Assembly: GCF_000516985.1 (NCBI RefSeq)
Contig: NW_006917098.1
Coordinates: forward strand, 868,001-932,000
Direction of reading: 5' to 3'
DNA: 64,000 nt
Source of the DNA: Pestalotiopsis fici W106-1
Lineage: Eukaryota > Ascomycota > Sordariomycetes > Amphisphaeriales > Sporocadaceae
Part shown: piece after piece, positions 46,651 through 57,981 of the stretch
How positions within the stretch are numbered: the first letter of the stretch is position 1
Layout: the number at the start of each line of letters is the position of its first letter
The notes under the pieces: generated by a model
Told to the model about the DNA's origin: nothing
The model's input: only the letters and a program-made list of their open reading frames with translations
Databases searched by the model: none
Translations under genes and position numbers: made by a program

Positions 46651-47278
46651 TGTACGTAGGCAAGGTGAGGGGCTGCCAAACCCCACTCCAGCAGGGAACT
46701 ACAGGCACGTTATAAAAAAAAAGCCAATCGATCAGATTTACACTAAAATCACACCAAAATCGCCCATTTTTCAGAGAGACATAGTACTATCACCAGATTA
46801 ATTAAAAATAAATTCTGCTCGCAGGTCGCATGCGTACGTGACTTTGAATGATTTTGCTCTCACCTGAGCTAATATGTGGAGGGGGAATCAAAGACGAGAT
46901 GATTATGGAAGCATTAAAAGGCGTCTGAGTTGATCTGTAGTCTATGAAAGAGAGGCGCTGAAAAGCGAACTATATATCCACGCAGGTAATCTGCGGTGGA
47001 TATTAACTACGTCAGTACGATATTTGGCCAATCCTACAAGACTCTATGTGTTGTAAGCTTAAATTGTACGGATCCCGATAGCTTCATATTTCCACAAGCT
47101 AGCTGAACCGTTCCTGTATTGCAAGGAATATGTGTCTCACGATCCCTCAATGCTCAAACGGCTCAAAGACCAGGTTGTTGTAATACTTTGGCAACAAACA
47201 TCCGATTCATGTAATGCTGACGGTCAGATCTCCGCGTTTTGCCTCGAACTTGAAGGTCCACCGAGGAAACACTAATTA

Positions 47279-49043
47279 TTACTCATCTAATCCTTGCCTA
47301 CCAACCTCGTCATTCTCCATGGAAAGCTCCTTGATAAGCAAGGAGAACACAAAGCCCAAAACAGAGGCTCCCATGAACACCAGCCAGACTACCTGAAAAG
47401 CCCGTGTGTACACGCCAATGATGGTATCCATGGCCTCTCTAGACACATCCAGGTCGCGGAGATAAGGTATAAAACTCAACGCCCCTGTGGAATCTTGCAA
47501 GAACTTTGCGGCGTCTGGAATTTGCCCATTGACCGCAACTGTATCAACGCTCATCTGGAAGGCAGAACTAAATACTGTTGAACCGATGGTCAAGCCAATG
47601 AGCGCACCAAAGAAGCGGAAAATCACGAGCATACCAGCCGCAATACCGGTATCGTTGGGATCTTTAGCGCTAGCCTGAGTCGGCAAGGCGGTCACGGTGA
47701 GGACAGTGCCGATGCCAACACCCATGAGGACTTGGTAACTGTAACTCTCGGCTGCAATAGTGTTGTGGTCCAGTCGATAGAGCATTCCTGTGAAGACTGT
47801 ACTCAAAATCCATCCGCTCCAGAGTATTAGCTTGTATCGCCGCAGTTTATTTACCACAACGCCTGATATGGCGCTGAAGCCAATACTGACGGCACAATAA
47901 GGAAGTGTCGAAATACCAGCTTGAAAGGGTGTTTGAAGGTGAACCGCCTCATAATACAATGGGAGGTATTGAGAAATGCTGTACATCAGGAGACCATGAA
48001 TTCCTCCTGAGAGTATAGCTCCATTTCCAGTTCTTGTGGTAAAGATACGATAAGGGAAAACCGGTTCAAGTGGCTTCCGTTCGTACCATGCCAGAATGCA
48101 GAGGAAAACCACGCCGATGATCAGTGGGAGCAGAGTCTTCCAAGAAGACCAAGGGTAAAGCGAATTGGCCCAGGAAAGGGGCAAAGCCAGACATGTTCCT
48201 CCAGTGCCGAATAATAATATGCCGACCCAATCAATACGCTCCAGTCTCTTGCGAAATTCTAATTGGAGATGTTTAATTCGTAGAAAGAAGAAGGCCAACA
48301 TGACCGAGATTCCAAGAAAGGGGAGGTTGAACCAACCCAACCAGCGCCAGGAGATATACTGGCTAAAAACGCCGCCGAGGATGGGTCCTATAACAGCTCC
48401 TGTCGCATTAAAGACAGCATTTATCCCCATATATAAGGGACGCTCTCTTAATGTCGTAACATCGGAAAGCAGAATGACTTGCAATACATCCATGCCGCCC
48501 CCACCGAAGCCCATCACAGCACGACCAAGAATGACGATCTCCATGTTCCCGGCACGGGCGAAGATGATTGAGCCAGCAGTAAAGAAGAGAAGAGAGGTAT
48601 ACAACGGTATCTTCCGGCCGACGACATCGGATATAGTCGAATAGACCGGTTGTGTGATGGCGACGGCGAGGGTGAATGCGATACCAGCCCAAAAGGTCTC
48701 TAGAGTTGACCCTCCCAGCTCGTTCCCAATGGTCTGTCGTGATATATCTGGTCAATGACAGAAGCTCTTTCTGGTTAAGTAGAGGACTTACAGGTAGTGC
48801 TACTGCTAGAGAGTTGGCGTCCAATGCCACGAGGAAGCCAATAATGCCAAGTAGTAGAATGGACAGGTTAAATGACAAAGACTTCTTCTTTGCTCTTGTG
48901 GTGGCAGCAACGTTGTTTGCCTGGTCCTTCGGTCTATTCTCTTTGGTGTCGTTCGGAAAGTCGTTCGCTGTACTGCTGTTGGTTAGCACTCCTGGAGGGC
49001 CTTTGATCGGCGTAACAGCATGAGTGGATCGTATCTGATTCAT
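47279..49043 (-). CDS. MFS multidrug-type exporter, 14 membrane helices (DHA2-like)
   Basis: The exons are 48792-49043 and 47279-48733 with a 58 nt intron (GTAAGT...GACAG), giving 568 residues. The acceptor after CACGACAG is chosen because it alone joins VALP to TIGNELGGSTLETFWAG in frame. The first ATG (49043) opens an 60-residue polar cytosolic N-terminus with a basic RAKKK patch. MFS motif A is DVVGRKIPLY between TM2 and TM3; FNATGAVIGPILGG matches antiporter motif C. Around 14 hydrophobic helices and the central loop (RIKHLQLEFRKRLERIDWVG) fit the DHA2 drug:proton antiporter family at the plasma membrane. Its substrate is unknown; a fungal metabolite or xenobiotic is likely. It is bracketed by diverged direct repeats. 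Confidence 0.93.
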
Positions 49044-50604
49044 TCTCAATTGCTTAATGCGGGAAGACGAAGGTTATTTTTCCGCTCTTCTTCTTTTTCT
49101 TAATAGGAAGTGGATATCGCTGTTTATCGAATATGTTTTTCGTTTTTCCTTCTCTTTGTTTTTCAGGGCAGCCAAGCACGCTTAGGTAGTCCTGGTTACT
49201 CGCAAGGTACTTTGAGAATATGACGGCCCTCAACTGAGGAGAAGCGCAAGCACGAATTACAGGATCGAAAGTTTCCACCTGCTGGCAGTGGAATTCGCAC
49301 TTAGTGATCGCAATGAGGCCTCAGCTTGCTAAGAGGTTGAGCTGATATCGTGAGGCATAAGTGATCACCTGACCGTGTCGTAAGGCTGTTGGTAATCACA
49401 AATGACATGAGGGGCTAATTCCGGAGACTTTGGTCCGATTGTAAGATGTTGCAGGGAAAGGACCATGACCCTGTTGTGATAAGGCAAGGCTCGCCTAAGC
49501 GATCGCTAAATGTGCATTATTGAACGCTGCAGAGGGAAGCAACATCCTGCAGACCAGGCCTATCCCTGAAACTCGCACACCTGGTTAGGTATGCAGGTGG
49601 TCGGTACCGATGTAGGACATCTTCGTAATTTGCATCATGTGGTTTTTTACTTATCTTATTCCCGTGCCTACCTTGTCTTGCTTAGCAAGCTGTTTGTCTC
49701 CACTATTGAGCATTACACATGGAAGTATTCAATTTGAATGCCTCATTCTCGAGCGGCACAAAGAGTGGCATTGTGCTCGGACATGTCAAACCTTGATCTG
49801 CACTAAAATGAGTTTGGTATAACATGACTCCTGCTTCCGCGAAAAAAGACATCAGCCGCAACCATGCAAAGGAAGTAGACCAAGGTTTATGGTCATATGA
49901 AAACAGCCGACTTTATGACAGTTGGATACCTTTTGGAAGAATAACGACGTGATTGAGATGATGGGTTGCCAAAAGAGATGGGCTGCAAGCCGCCATGCGC
50001 GGGCCGCCGGTGAAAATGCCGCTGCGGTAGGCTTGCAATGCAATGTGACGGTTGGCGATACATGCATTCCATTCACCCGCAGGTATTGAATTCTGATCCT
50101 CCATCCAGGAGGCACAGTGCTACAGGGTCCAAAAAGCCCATAAATCCGTGAGGCTTGACTTCCATAGTTCATCATTTGTAGAGGGGTGCGGCTGGCTGGC
50201 AAAGATCCCGATTGTGGCATGGATCTCCATACAAGCATGCCATTTCGTGGGTACTTTTGGTAGAACAAGCACCAACAACAAGGTGGGCGCGATTCTCCTT
50301 GACGATGTTGCTTTGATACAGAGCCAGAGATGCGGGTCGGACCGTAACTGTTCACCAAAAGCTATGGGCCCTCATGGCGCCCCCTTTAGTAATACAAACC
50401 ACAGCCTCTGTGGCGAAGCGATTGCATTTGATCATCTTGCAACAGCGTCTTTTTAACAAAAAAAGTACAAAGCCAAATAGTTATTTATCAAATACTCATA
50501 TCGATGAATTATTGTACTTGCATTCTATATATACATACCCAACAGGAAAAGGAAAGAAGTAGAAAAATGCATACTATACTTACTCTGGAAAAAAAAAAAA
50601 AGCA
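49044..50604. other. Intergenic upstream of the MFS gene with a repeat arm and gene-like debris
   Basis: No intact gene is supported. Minus-strand frames at 49852-50358 and 49913-50104 look locally protein-like but are broken by stops and match no family I know. The right copy of the direct repeat is at 49824-49950. Confidence 0.4.
49824..49950 (+). repeat. Direct repeat, right copy, flanking the MFS gene
   Basis: A diverged copy of 46523-46650 in the same orientation, sharing CTCCTGCTTC-GCGAAAA, CATGCAAAGGAAGTA and CTTTTGGAAGAATAAC. Confidence 0.65.
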
Positions 50605-52056
50605 CTAAATTGACACCCCAGTTCTATCATCGCTTGCTGCTCTTAACTTCGATGTGGATATCTCTAGTTTGCAACCTTTCTTTGTTCTTGACGTACGGCT
50701 GACCTTTTTCTTCGGAACCCTTAATTCAATCTTGTTCAATTTTCCTTGTATCGTCTTTGCAGGCCGCGGTTTCTGCTGCTTCTGTTCGAGCAGTGTGGCG
50801 GGTTTCCTTTTCAAATCAATGTGCTGTTCAAATGATTCGGACTTGGATGTATTGATCGGCGAAGAGCGTCCTGGACTGTGATCCCCAGTCAAAGTCACTT
50901 GATCTGACAAGACAGCAATGGCCGAGTCACCTAGCTTCAGTGTGCTGAGCTTTCGAGGGCCTTTTTTGATACGGCCCTCCTGGACACTCCTCAAAACATC
51001 TTGCGTAGTGCCTCGTTTTTTGGATAACCGTCTCTTGGCGAGCTTAACATTCTCTATTATTTTCGGACAATATGGATTGGCTCTCTCCCACCACTGTTCG
51101 ATTGATTGCATTTGATCAAATGCAACAACGTCTCGTTCGTGATCGTTCATGCTGAACATGGCCAAGGCCCATATGGCCTTTGAAACCATTTTCGGATTTT
51201 CATTCCAGCTGAAATACTTGTACTGAGCCCCCATTGCGAGTTTCATTCCATCTTCCGGAGCTGTAATAAGAAAGAATCGGAAGACTGTAACAGTCTCTGA
51301 AGTGATGATATATGCATACCTTGTCTTGCCGTAATATGCGTACATGCCCATTTGGCCCATTGGGTTTTTGACCTTGTAGTCATCATAATGTTTCTCACTT
51401 GCAAGCCATCTTGGATCAAAGACGCGATGTCTTTTGGCATCACCGACAGTGAATAATAGATCCTCCCTTTCCTGTCTCTTTGGTGAAATCGGCAAAGACA
51501 TGAAAAGTGGCCAGTCCGGACCCGTCTTGGACGGTTGACTCTTTTCGTCTGGCAACTTGTTTGGCCTTATTCGTGTTTTTTCGAAGTCCAAATCGATCTC
51601 TGGGATCCGACTCAATCGAATTTTGTCGCGAATGTTATTTCCATTGAAATTGATTGATTTCTTCAGAGGATTTTGTAAGCACCCTCTGAACAAGCTGTTG
51701 ACATCTCTCTCGTGCTTAACTCGATAGCATTTATTTAGGCCCCGGAAGAGATCCACCCCATCACCTTTTGTCCAGTTACCCAAATCTTTAGATAGTTCTT
51801 CTTTGAACAAACAATCGATGTTCTCTTCGGAAAACTCGTCCCACGGGAGTATGTTTTTATATTCGACCTTGGCGAAATGCTTATTCCATGGTGTTCCTTT
51901 GCCTTGCACCTCATCTACGTTTCTTTTGGGCTTTATGCAACTAAAGAGCTTTTCGCAGTTTCTTCGTTGTTTCTCCATGGCATAGTCAGCAATTGAAGAA
52001 AGCCCAGAAACAGAGCTGGCAGATCTCGGATGTGCCATGAAGTTAATGTGCCTCAA
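50605..52056 (-). CDS. Hypothetical protein, 483 aa, basic C-terminal tail
   Basis: This is an intronless frame from ATG 52056 (an alternative start is Met7, MAHPRSAS). I do not recognise a family with certainty. The central part has a compact segment (YDDYKVKNPMGQMGMYAYYGKTRYAYIITSETVTVFRFF, about residues 225-263). It resembles the alpha/beta core near the N-terminus of fungal FunK1-type or nuclease-like proteins, which I treat as a suggestion only. The last 150 residues are Lys/Arg-rich (RRLSKKRG, KKKVSRTSRTKKGCK), which would fit nuclear localisation or nucleic acid binding. It lies 407 bp downstream of the FTA2-like kinase-fold gene on the same strand, a possible functional pairing. Confidence 0.75.
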   Translation of the reverse strand: MRHINFMAHPRSASSVSGLSSIADYAMEKQRRNCEKLFSCIKPKRNVDEVQGKGTPWNKHFAKVEYKNILPWDEFSEENIDCLFKEELSKDLGNWTKGDGVDLFRGLNKCYRVKHERDVNSLFRGCLQNPLKKSINFNGNNIRDKIRLSRIPEIDLDFEKTRIRPNKLPDEKSQPSKTGPDWPLFMSLPISPKRQEREDLLFTVGDAKRHRVFDPRWLASEKHYDDYKVKNPMGQMGMYAYYGKTRYAYIITSETVTVFRFFLITAPEDGMKLAMGAQYKYFSWNENPKMVSKAIWALAMFSMNDHERDVVAFDQMQSIEQWWERANPYCPKIIENVKLAKRRLSKKRGTTQDVLRSVQEGRIKKGPRKLSTLKLGDSAIAVLSDQVTLTGDHSPGRSSPINTSKSESFEQHIDLKRKPATLLEQKQQKPRPAKTIQGKLNKIELRVPKKKVSRTSRTKKGCKLEISTSKLRAASDDRTGVSI

Positions 52057-52463
52057 TCTGCGATATTTAAAAACGGAGGCTCTAATCGGTTTTCAGGAAG
52101 CTTGTATTTTTAAGACTTAAGCTCTGACTATCTCTTCAAGGGATGTGAGATTCGAACTTATCTTGGATTTGATGGACGATTCTGGTGTCGTAGAATTTAG
52201 ACTGCCCCGATCTTCATGGGGGACTGTGACTTAAAAGCTGACGCCGCAGTGATTGTACGCAGCATGATCAACGGACAGTCTACAATAAATTCAATGGGCT
52301 CTTGTTCCCTTGTTCTTTTCAATTCCTGTCATTTTTGGAGTAAAGTTGAGATTAAGAAATACAGCCATTGTCAAACTCTACCGAAGGATTAAAGGCAATA
52401 CACCCTGGAGCCTGGTTCGTCATTGAATAATAAAGAAAGATAAAGACTAACAGGAATCTATTG
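52057..52463. other. Short intergenic between two minus-strand genes
   Basis: Nothing is recognised here. It holds the promoter of the 483 aa gene and the 3' end of the FTA2-like gene. Confidence 0.5.
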
Positions 52464-53495
52464 TTAGGACTGTTGACAAAGCTGCTTCCATCTCCTTTTG
52501 TCTTCAGCCGACCAATTATGCATTTCAGCTGGACATCGGACGCCGTAAGTATGCCGATTGAAACGATCTTGGGATCGCACCTTCATCAGATAGTTGTAAT
52601 TGCGAATCATGCGAATCGGAATCCGCCCAGCCGTTTGACCAAGTCGTTCGTTCCACTCATCAACAAGGTGATCAATGGCCCATCCATCCGCAACGCTGAG
52701 GTCACTCCATGCCAATCCATTGTTCCTATTGGCATAGAGCATGTCAGGGGTAAAACATGGATGTGGAGATGTCCATGCAGAGCTGAAGTCTAGAAACTTG
52801 CCATGTGCCACGTTTTCGTTATGTAGATCTCGGACCAGGATGCCACTTCGGTGTAAAGACTTCATCGCACGTACGAGGCGTGTACCAGTGGCGCAGTCTT
52901 TCATACTCAATGAAATGAGCATATCTTGGTAGTCGTCATACGATATACTATCTGTACACATGGCGCGCTCGATGGCTTTAAAGTCGGCTTCAACGAAATC
53001 TTTGACGAGCGATCGAAGCGGCATCCTCGCCCATTTCCTCTTCCAACCCCACACCTCTTTCCAGTCGTGATGGTCTTTCTCCTTGAGTTGTTCCTGGAGT
53101 TTCTTCCTCAATAAGATGTAACCGTGGCATTTGACGGCGTATTCCTCTATTCCATTCTCCTTCAACCGAGCGTATGCCCGGCACTCACAAGAGAAGGGAT
53201 CAAAATACCCCAGACTCTCTCGTTCGCTAACCTTGAGACCACGCAGGATAGGCTCCTCGTCATGTTTCCAAAAAGGAAACTGTCTTGGTTATTAGCTTCT
53301 TTAATGGATTAAACAACTTGAATCAATGAGAATACTTACAATCTTGAGTGCATACTCCCTCTGGTTTATTCGCACCTTCCATACGTGTGCGTGGATGCCT
53401 TTTCCTAGAAACTCAATGAATTCGAGGTCATCTCTGTCCTCATTGAAGTCAAAAGGCAACAACCTGGGACCAGGGACTTTTGGTAGACCGGCCAT
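52464..53495 (-). CDS. FTA2/Sim4-type kinase-fold protein
   Basis: The exons are 53340-53495 and 52464-53279 with a 60 nt intron (GTAAGT...GACAG), giving 323 residues. The N-terminus LPKVPGPRLLPFDFNEDRDDLEFIEFLGKGIHAHVWKVRI is the hallmark of the fungal family annotated as kinetochore Sim4 complex subunit FTA2. Protein-kinase landmarks remain: Gly loop GKGIHAHVWKV (about 31-41), Lys in YALKI (about 51), catalytic-loop-like ILVRDLHNENV and a DFG position reading LDFSSAW. FDPFSCECRAYARLKE and AVKCHGY are further family blocks. Most members in filamentous fungi occur as many divergent copies and are unlikely all to be kinetochore proteins. This one may be a kinase or pseudokinase of unknown role; the DFG glycine is replaced by Ser. 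Confidence 0.85.
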
Positions 53496-53864
53496 GATTC
53501 AAATTACACCACGGAATAACAACAATACTTTGAAGTCCTGGGTGGGGGGAAGTCAATGATGGAGAAGTGGCGTATTGTTGCGCAGACTGTCACAGACATT
53601 TGGAGGACAAAGGATAAAACTAATACCGCCTAGCGGGCTCCCTAATTCCAGTGGTCTTTGTTTGAGGCAGGTCAATTGGGTCTACAAAGGGGTCCAAACA
53701 GTGAGTTCTTTGTTCTACTTAGCAGGTAGACTTTCCAATTTTAAGAAATCGCCAACGTGCTAACCAGTGCATTTCAGTCCAAGAGAAAATGAATTCAAGC
53801 ACTAAAGGACGAATTCATACAAAAGTCCGCAGCTTTATTCCGTCTTATGCAGGAACCACTGCCT
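53496..53864. other. Intergenic
   Basis: Nothing recognised. It contains the FTA2-like promoter and the 3' region of the esterase gene. Confidence 0.5.
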
Positions 53865-55520
53865 CTAATAAGGCGGAAGAGATTCAAACCATCCTTGGAG
53901 CAGCTCAACCGCATTTTCTGATGCGACTGGAATAGTTCCCCAACCGTCACCTAGTTCTTGTACAATCTTTTCGTCACTGACCGGGTTCCACTGTGTTGTG
54001 CCAGCTCCGTTGGGATTGCCAGTCTTAATGAAGTTGACCCAGTAACTGTTCATCTCAGTGGCAATAGAATAGTCTACAGCCTCCCAGGGCAGGTCTGTAG
54101 CATACAGGTTGTTCAATACGTAGTTGATTTCTGACTCGTGGTACGCGCCCCTGTTCTGCCCGGGCGGTGCATGATCCCACAAATAGTTGTATATGGGGCT
54201 GGCAATGCTGGAATTAGAAGTGCGCAGGCGGGACCACAGCCAGGTACCGACCTTGGAGCGGTCGATCCACTGCTGATTCTCAGCCGTGGAGGCTGTGGCC
54301 GAGTCGTTTGCCGGATATAGCTCGCGGAATCTGTCTGCCCACTCGCCTTCGTACGTCTCGTTTATGAATTCCAGATAGGCAGCAAGGGTGATGTTGAGAC
54401 CATATGTAGCGCCATTTTCGTCTCTTGCATTTCCCGTTATTACAGGAACATCACTTGCGAGCCCCTTGATCAGCGTGTTGAGGTAGGTGTCAGGAACAGC
54501 ATAGTAATCCAGATTGGCTGAAAAGCCGCCACCAATGGCCCCTCCTGGTGGTCCACTACCTCCTCCACCACCACCACCACCACCGCCGCCGCCGCCACTA
54601 CCGGGCCCTCCAGGAGATCCCGTATCACCTGCAGCCAGTGTTTCCCAAGGTATTTCGCGCAGCTCGTCGATTGTTGTGACATTTTGGGCCGTCAGGTACT
54701 CGATGCCGGAGCTCAGGGCATCATCTAGCGTAATGTAGCCGTCTGCGAGCTTCTCTGGGTCATGGGGGTCGCGAACTCCGCTTTCGATAATGGCGCCGAC
54801 AAATTGGCCTTTGGTGAGAGGACTGTTCAAGATATGATATGTGGCAGCTGCTCCGGCAGACTGTCCCTGGACAGTGATATGGTTGGGGTCTCCGCCAAAA
54901 GCCTCGATATTCTCATGGACCCATGCCAGGGCCGCAAATTGGTCCAACATGGCCCAATTGCCAGAGCTGTTGCTTCCCGTCTCTTTCTCAAATTCTTCCG
55001 AGAGCTGTGGATGAGCCAGCCACCCGAATGCATCTTGTCGGTAATTATAATTGACAAGAACCACACCCTTGTCAGCCATTCCACCTCCATCAAACAAGGC
55101 GTCTCGAGAAGTAGATAAAGCTGGGTGACTCCATAAGACCACAGGAAGCTTGGCATCGCTGGAATTTGCCACGCTCCATATGTTAAGATTGAGGCAATCC
55201 TCGCTGAATGTATATTCCGGATTCGTCACTTCTCCGGGGCAAGTGTCTCCGAACTCCTTTGCGTCCAAAGTCGTGTTCCAGGGCGAACGCCGCTGGGGCT
55301 GTCTGAAGCGATTCTGACCAGCAGTCGAAGCGGCATATGGAATACCTTTCCAAACAGTGATTTCAGCCCAATTCTGTAGATCGACACCCACTGGACTGGC
55401 ATTAAATGCGGGATAGCCCTGAATTCCACCATATCTTGTCTGAACGATTGTGTCGTAGAGTGCAGCTTGCACAGACTGTGCGGCTACCAGGCCCGCCAAA
55501 CCTGATAGTAGCAGTTTCAT
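53865..55520 (-). CDS. Secreted type-B carboxylesterase with polyglycine insert
   Basis: This is an intronless frame of 551 residues with signal peptide MKLLLSGLAGLVAAQSVQA. Type-B esterase/lipase landmarks are EDCLNLNIWS, FGGDPNHITVQGQSAG with the nucleophile Ser near 221, the acidic residue in ARDENG near 369 and the catalytic His in AYHESEINYV near 462. DGGGMADKGVVLVNYNYR stands where the oxyanion-hole region lies. Several N-glycosylation sites are present. It should hydrolyse carboxylic esters outside the cell; the substrate is open. Odd feature: residues about 298-330 are nearly all Gly with Pro and Ser, encoded by a GGN repeat at 54537-54620. They sit at a surface loop before SANLDYYAVPD, with the frame kept. 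Confidence 0.93.
   Translation of the reverse strand: MKLLLSGLAGLVAAQSVQAALYDTIVQTRYGGIQGYPAFNASPVGVDLQNWAEITVWKGIPYAASTAGQNRFRQPQRRSPWNTTLDAKEFGDTCPGEVTNPEYTFSEDCLNLNIWSVANSSDAKLPVVLWSHPALSTSRDALFDGGGMADKGVVLVNYNYRQDAFGWLAHPQLSEEFEKETGSNSSGNWAMLDQFAALAWVHENIEAFGGDPNHITVQGQSAGAAATYHILNSPLTKGQFVGAIIESGVRDPHDPEKLADGYITLDDALSSGIEYLTAQNVTTIDELREIPWETLAAGDTGSPGGPGSGGGGGGGGGGGGGSGPPGGAIGGGFSANLDYYAVPDTYLNTLIKGLASDVPVITGNARDENGATYGLNITLAAYLEFINETYEGEWADRFRELYPANDSATASTAENQQWIDRSKVGTWLWSRLRTSNSSIASPIYNYLWDHAPPGQNRGAYHESEINYVLNNLYATDLPWEAVDYSIATEMNSYWVNFIKTGNPNGAGTTQWNPVSDEKIVQELGDGWGTIPVASENAVELLQGWFESLPPY
54537..54620 (-). repeat. GGN trinucleotide repeat coding polyglycine
   Basis: On the plus strand this is a run of CCA and CCG/GCC triplets. 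It is the coding source of thirteen consecutive Gly and neighbouring Gly/Pro-rich residues in the esterase. Confidence 0.85.
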
Positions 55521-56709
55521 CCCTAAAAACTATGATCGAGATCTTGCAGGCCAATATATTGGAATTGCATGAGCACATATCAATAAAAAAAAACAATTAG
55601 AGACCTAAATGATTCTTTATAATATATTACTTCGGACTTGGCCTCGCTGCTAGGCTCTGTCATTGAGTTCCTGAAAGCATTAGCAAGATTGCCACTCTCA
55701 CATGTGCTTACATGTAATAATGCTCACAACGCCAAGACGGATTCCCCTTAGCTTTACGACTCGAACACAATGCTTGTGGCAGTATAGCAATATAAGATAA
55801 CTTTCGGCAGCCCGGATCAAGCTCCCAGCACGGAAAGTGCCTTGCACACTACATGGTATAGACGCGTAATTCGCCGCCTCGGTGTCCTCGGCGCTCAACC
55901 TATGCATCGGACTTAACGGAGCTCCGAATCACGAATCAAGCAGCCAAGAAATTCATTGCACCAGTCGAAACCAAGTGTACGGGTTTCAGTACTCTTTCAA
56001 TGATCTTGTTCCTATTACATGCGAGAATACTAGATAAAGCTATAAGGAGGAAAAATGAGAGTTATGTCGTGTTAGGTGTCCCGGAATGATCCAAGCTCCA
56101 GGTCCGTACATACGGGCCGTTGCCGGGCGCAAGACGCCGTCAAAAGGTGGGGCCTTGACTCTGGCGGCGGAATAAGTCAGCAGCTCTGTTGTGCCACACT
56201 GGACGTATTGCTCTTAACAACAAGGCAGTCAGGACATATTTTCAAGTCACCAAAGTGAGCAGCGATTGGCGAAATTAGTGACGAAGGTCGGTGTAAGAAA
56301 GAAATAGAAAAAGAAGCAGGTCAAATGGGATTTGCCGTAGTCACTGTGGTCATCTTGCCATGATTTTATGTCGTTTCTTCAACTCTATGAAGCTTGTCTT
56401 CTTCGTAAGACGAGTATCTCTCCGACAAGGGGTATCCTCCATCATGGGGTATCTCTCCACCAACGGGTATATCTTCAAAAGCACAAAAACAATTAACAAA
56501 AAGAAATTCTCTCCAAATCCAAACGCCTGTGCCGGTTGTCCCAAAAAGCATTCCTGTTTCCGTGGTCATACAAAATCCCTCTTGGGGGTGATCTCAATCC
56601 TCCTCCCAGTCCTCGTTGTCCTGCACGTCCGAGCTAGAGGAGTCGGGCACTTTCTCCAGAGTCTTGCCCCTGCCCGTTTTGTCTCTTTTTAGACTCAGGT
56701 TTGGCCCAT
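55521..56709. other. Intergenic
   Basis: No gene or element is recognised. It contains the esterase promoter on the left and the 3' region of the acidic-tail gene on the right. Confidence 0.45.
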
Positions 56710-57981
56710 TTAAGCGAGGTCAGTCTCCTCTTTTATCTTCTCGTCCTCCTCCATCTCCTCGTCCTCCTCCATCTCCTCGTCCTCGTCCGTCTCCTCATCC
56801 TCGTCAGAGTCCTCCTCGTCTGAGTCTTCCTTGTTGTTGTCGACTGCGTCATTGACCACCACTATCATTGCCGGCTTGTGGTAACCCCCTGCCAATCGAA
56901 ATACGTTAGCTTGGATGGAAGGCGAGAAGTGATATCAACCACTCGAAGGTTGAAAAAGAAAGTGCAGCAATGGCAGAATTGCCGTGTAGTTAGAGTGTTG
57001 CGTTGATTAAGTTCAACTAGTAAGATGCTAGGTAGGCAGGTACCCGTGGAATCCCTTTCAAGGTATCCCGTGACCCCATAGTACTGTCCTAGGAATCTGA
57101 GGGGCAAGGCAAATCTTTCTAGAATATCTTGCCAAAAGAAAATAAGAAAGAAAAAAAGGGAAGAAAGGGCGCAGGAGAGAGAAAACTAAGAGAGAAAAGA
57201 TAAAAAGAGAAGGAAACTTACATTTGATCATCTCCTCGTCATCGGCATCAACGCTGGGGCCGAGTCCTTTGACCATGTCCCACAGCCAAGCGCAAGAGCT
57301 TGAAACCGAGTCGGGGTCGCTTCCGGAGATCTCGTGGCTCCTGGTGAGCAGCTGGGGGTTGCCGGCCTGCCAGAACTCAATCAAGTCGTCCTTCATGGCA
57401 TAATCGGCGAAGGAGCTGAGAATGGTGCGCCAGTTACGCTTGTCTCTGATGAGGCGGTCGCGGTCCTCATCGCCCGTGTTGGGTTCCAAGGTGTGTGATG
57501 CCAGTTCGTTGTGATCCATGTCGTACATGATGACGCGGAAGCCGGGTTGGCCCTTGGGCATCTTGCAAACGGCGATGCCGAGGCCGTGGCGCTTGCAGTT
57601 ATCGCTCCAGTACCAAGAACGCTTATTCCATGGTTTTCCGTTGGGCTTCCTGGCCTTGTGGAAAGGTTTGATGAAATCCTCCATAGGGTCATTCCAGTAG
57701 GTGACGACGCCGAAAACAGTTGTTTTGCCCTCGTTTTTGATCATTTCCATGGCGTGCGTGTAGAACTCCATGAAGGTGGCATGTCTGTCGTTGAGGAACC
57801 CACTGGCCACGCGCCAGTCCTTGCGGTCATTGGCGTTCCCGAAACCGATAGGGTGCGTGAAGACTGCGTGGTTCAAGACTTTGGGGTCGGAGCGGGTGAT
57901 CCGGGCGAATCTCGAGAACTGCTGGATGGACCGCGGGTGGGAATGGCAGTGAGGGAGTGCTGGAATAAACTCGCGAGACAT
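56710..57981 (-). CDS. Hypothetical protein with acidic C-terminal tail
   Basis: The exons are 57222-57981 and 56710-56888 with a 332 nt intron (GTAAGT donor, GCTAAC branch, GGCAG acceptor), giving 312 residues. The phases fit exactly (AAA T + GG joins MIK to WGYHKPAMIVVV). The intron is long for this locus but contains stops and a pyrimidine/purine-skewed tract. I do not recognise a family. The body is rich in Trp and Tyr (NKRSWYWSDNCKRHGLGIAVCKMP, FRVIMYDMDHNE) and looks like a compact soluble domain. No signal peptide or membrane helix is seen. The last 40 residues are almost entirely Asp and Glu in imperfect repeats of DEDEE and EEMEEDE, as in histone-binding or nucleolar proteins, which is only an analogy. 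Confidence 0.72.

Larger units (their letters stand above)
46099..47278. other. Intergenic with poly-T tract and one arm of a direct repeat
   Basis: No gene is recognised. It holds a 25 T tract at 46357-46381 flanked by an 8 bp inverted repeat, and a segment near 46523-46650 that resembles 49824-49950. Confidence 0.45.
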
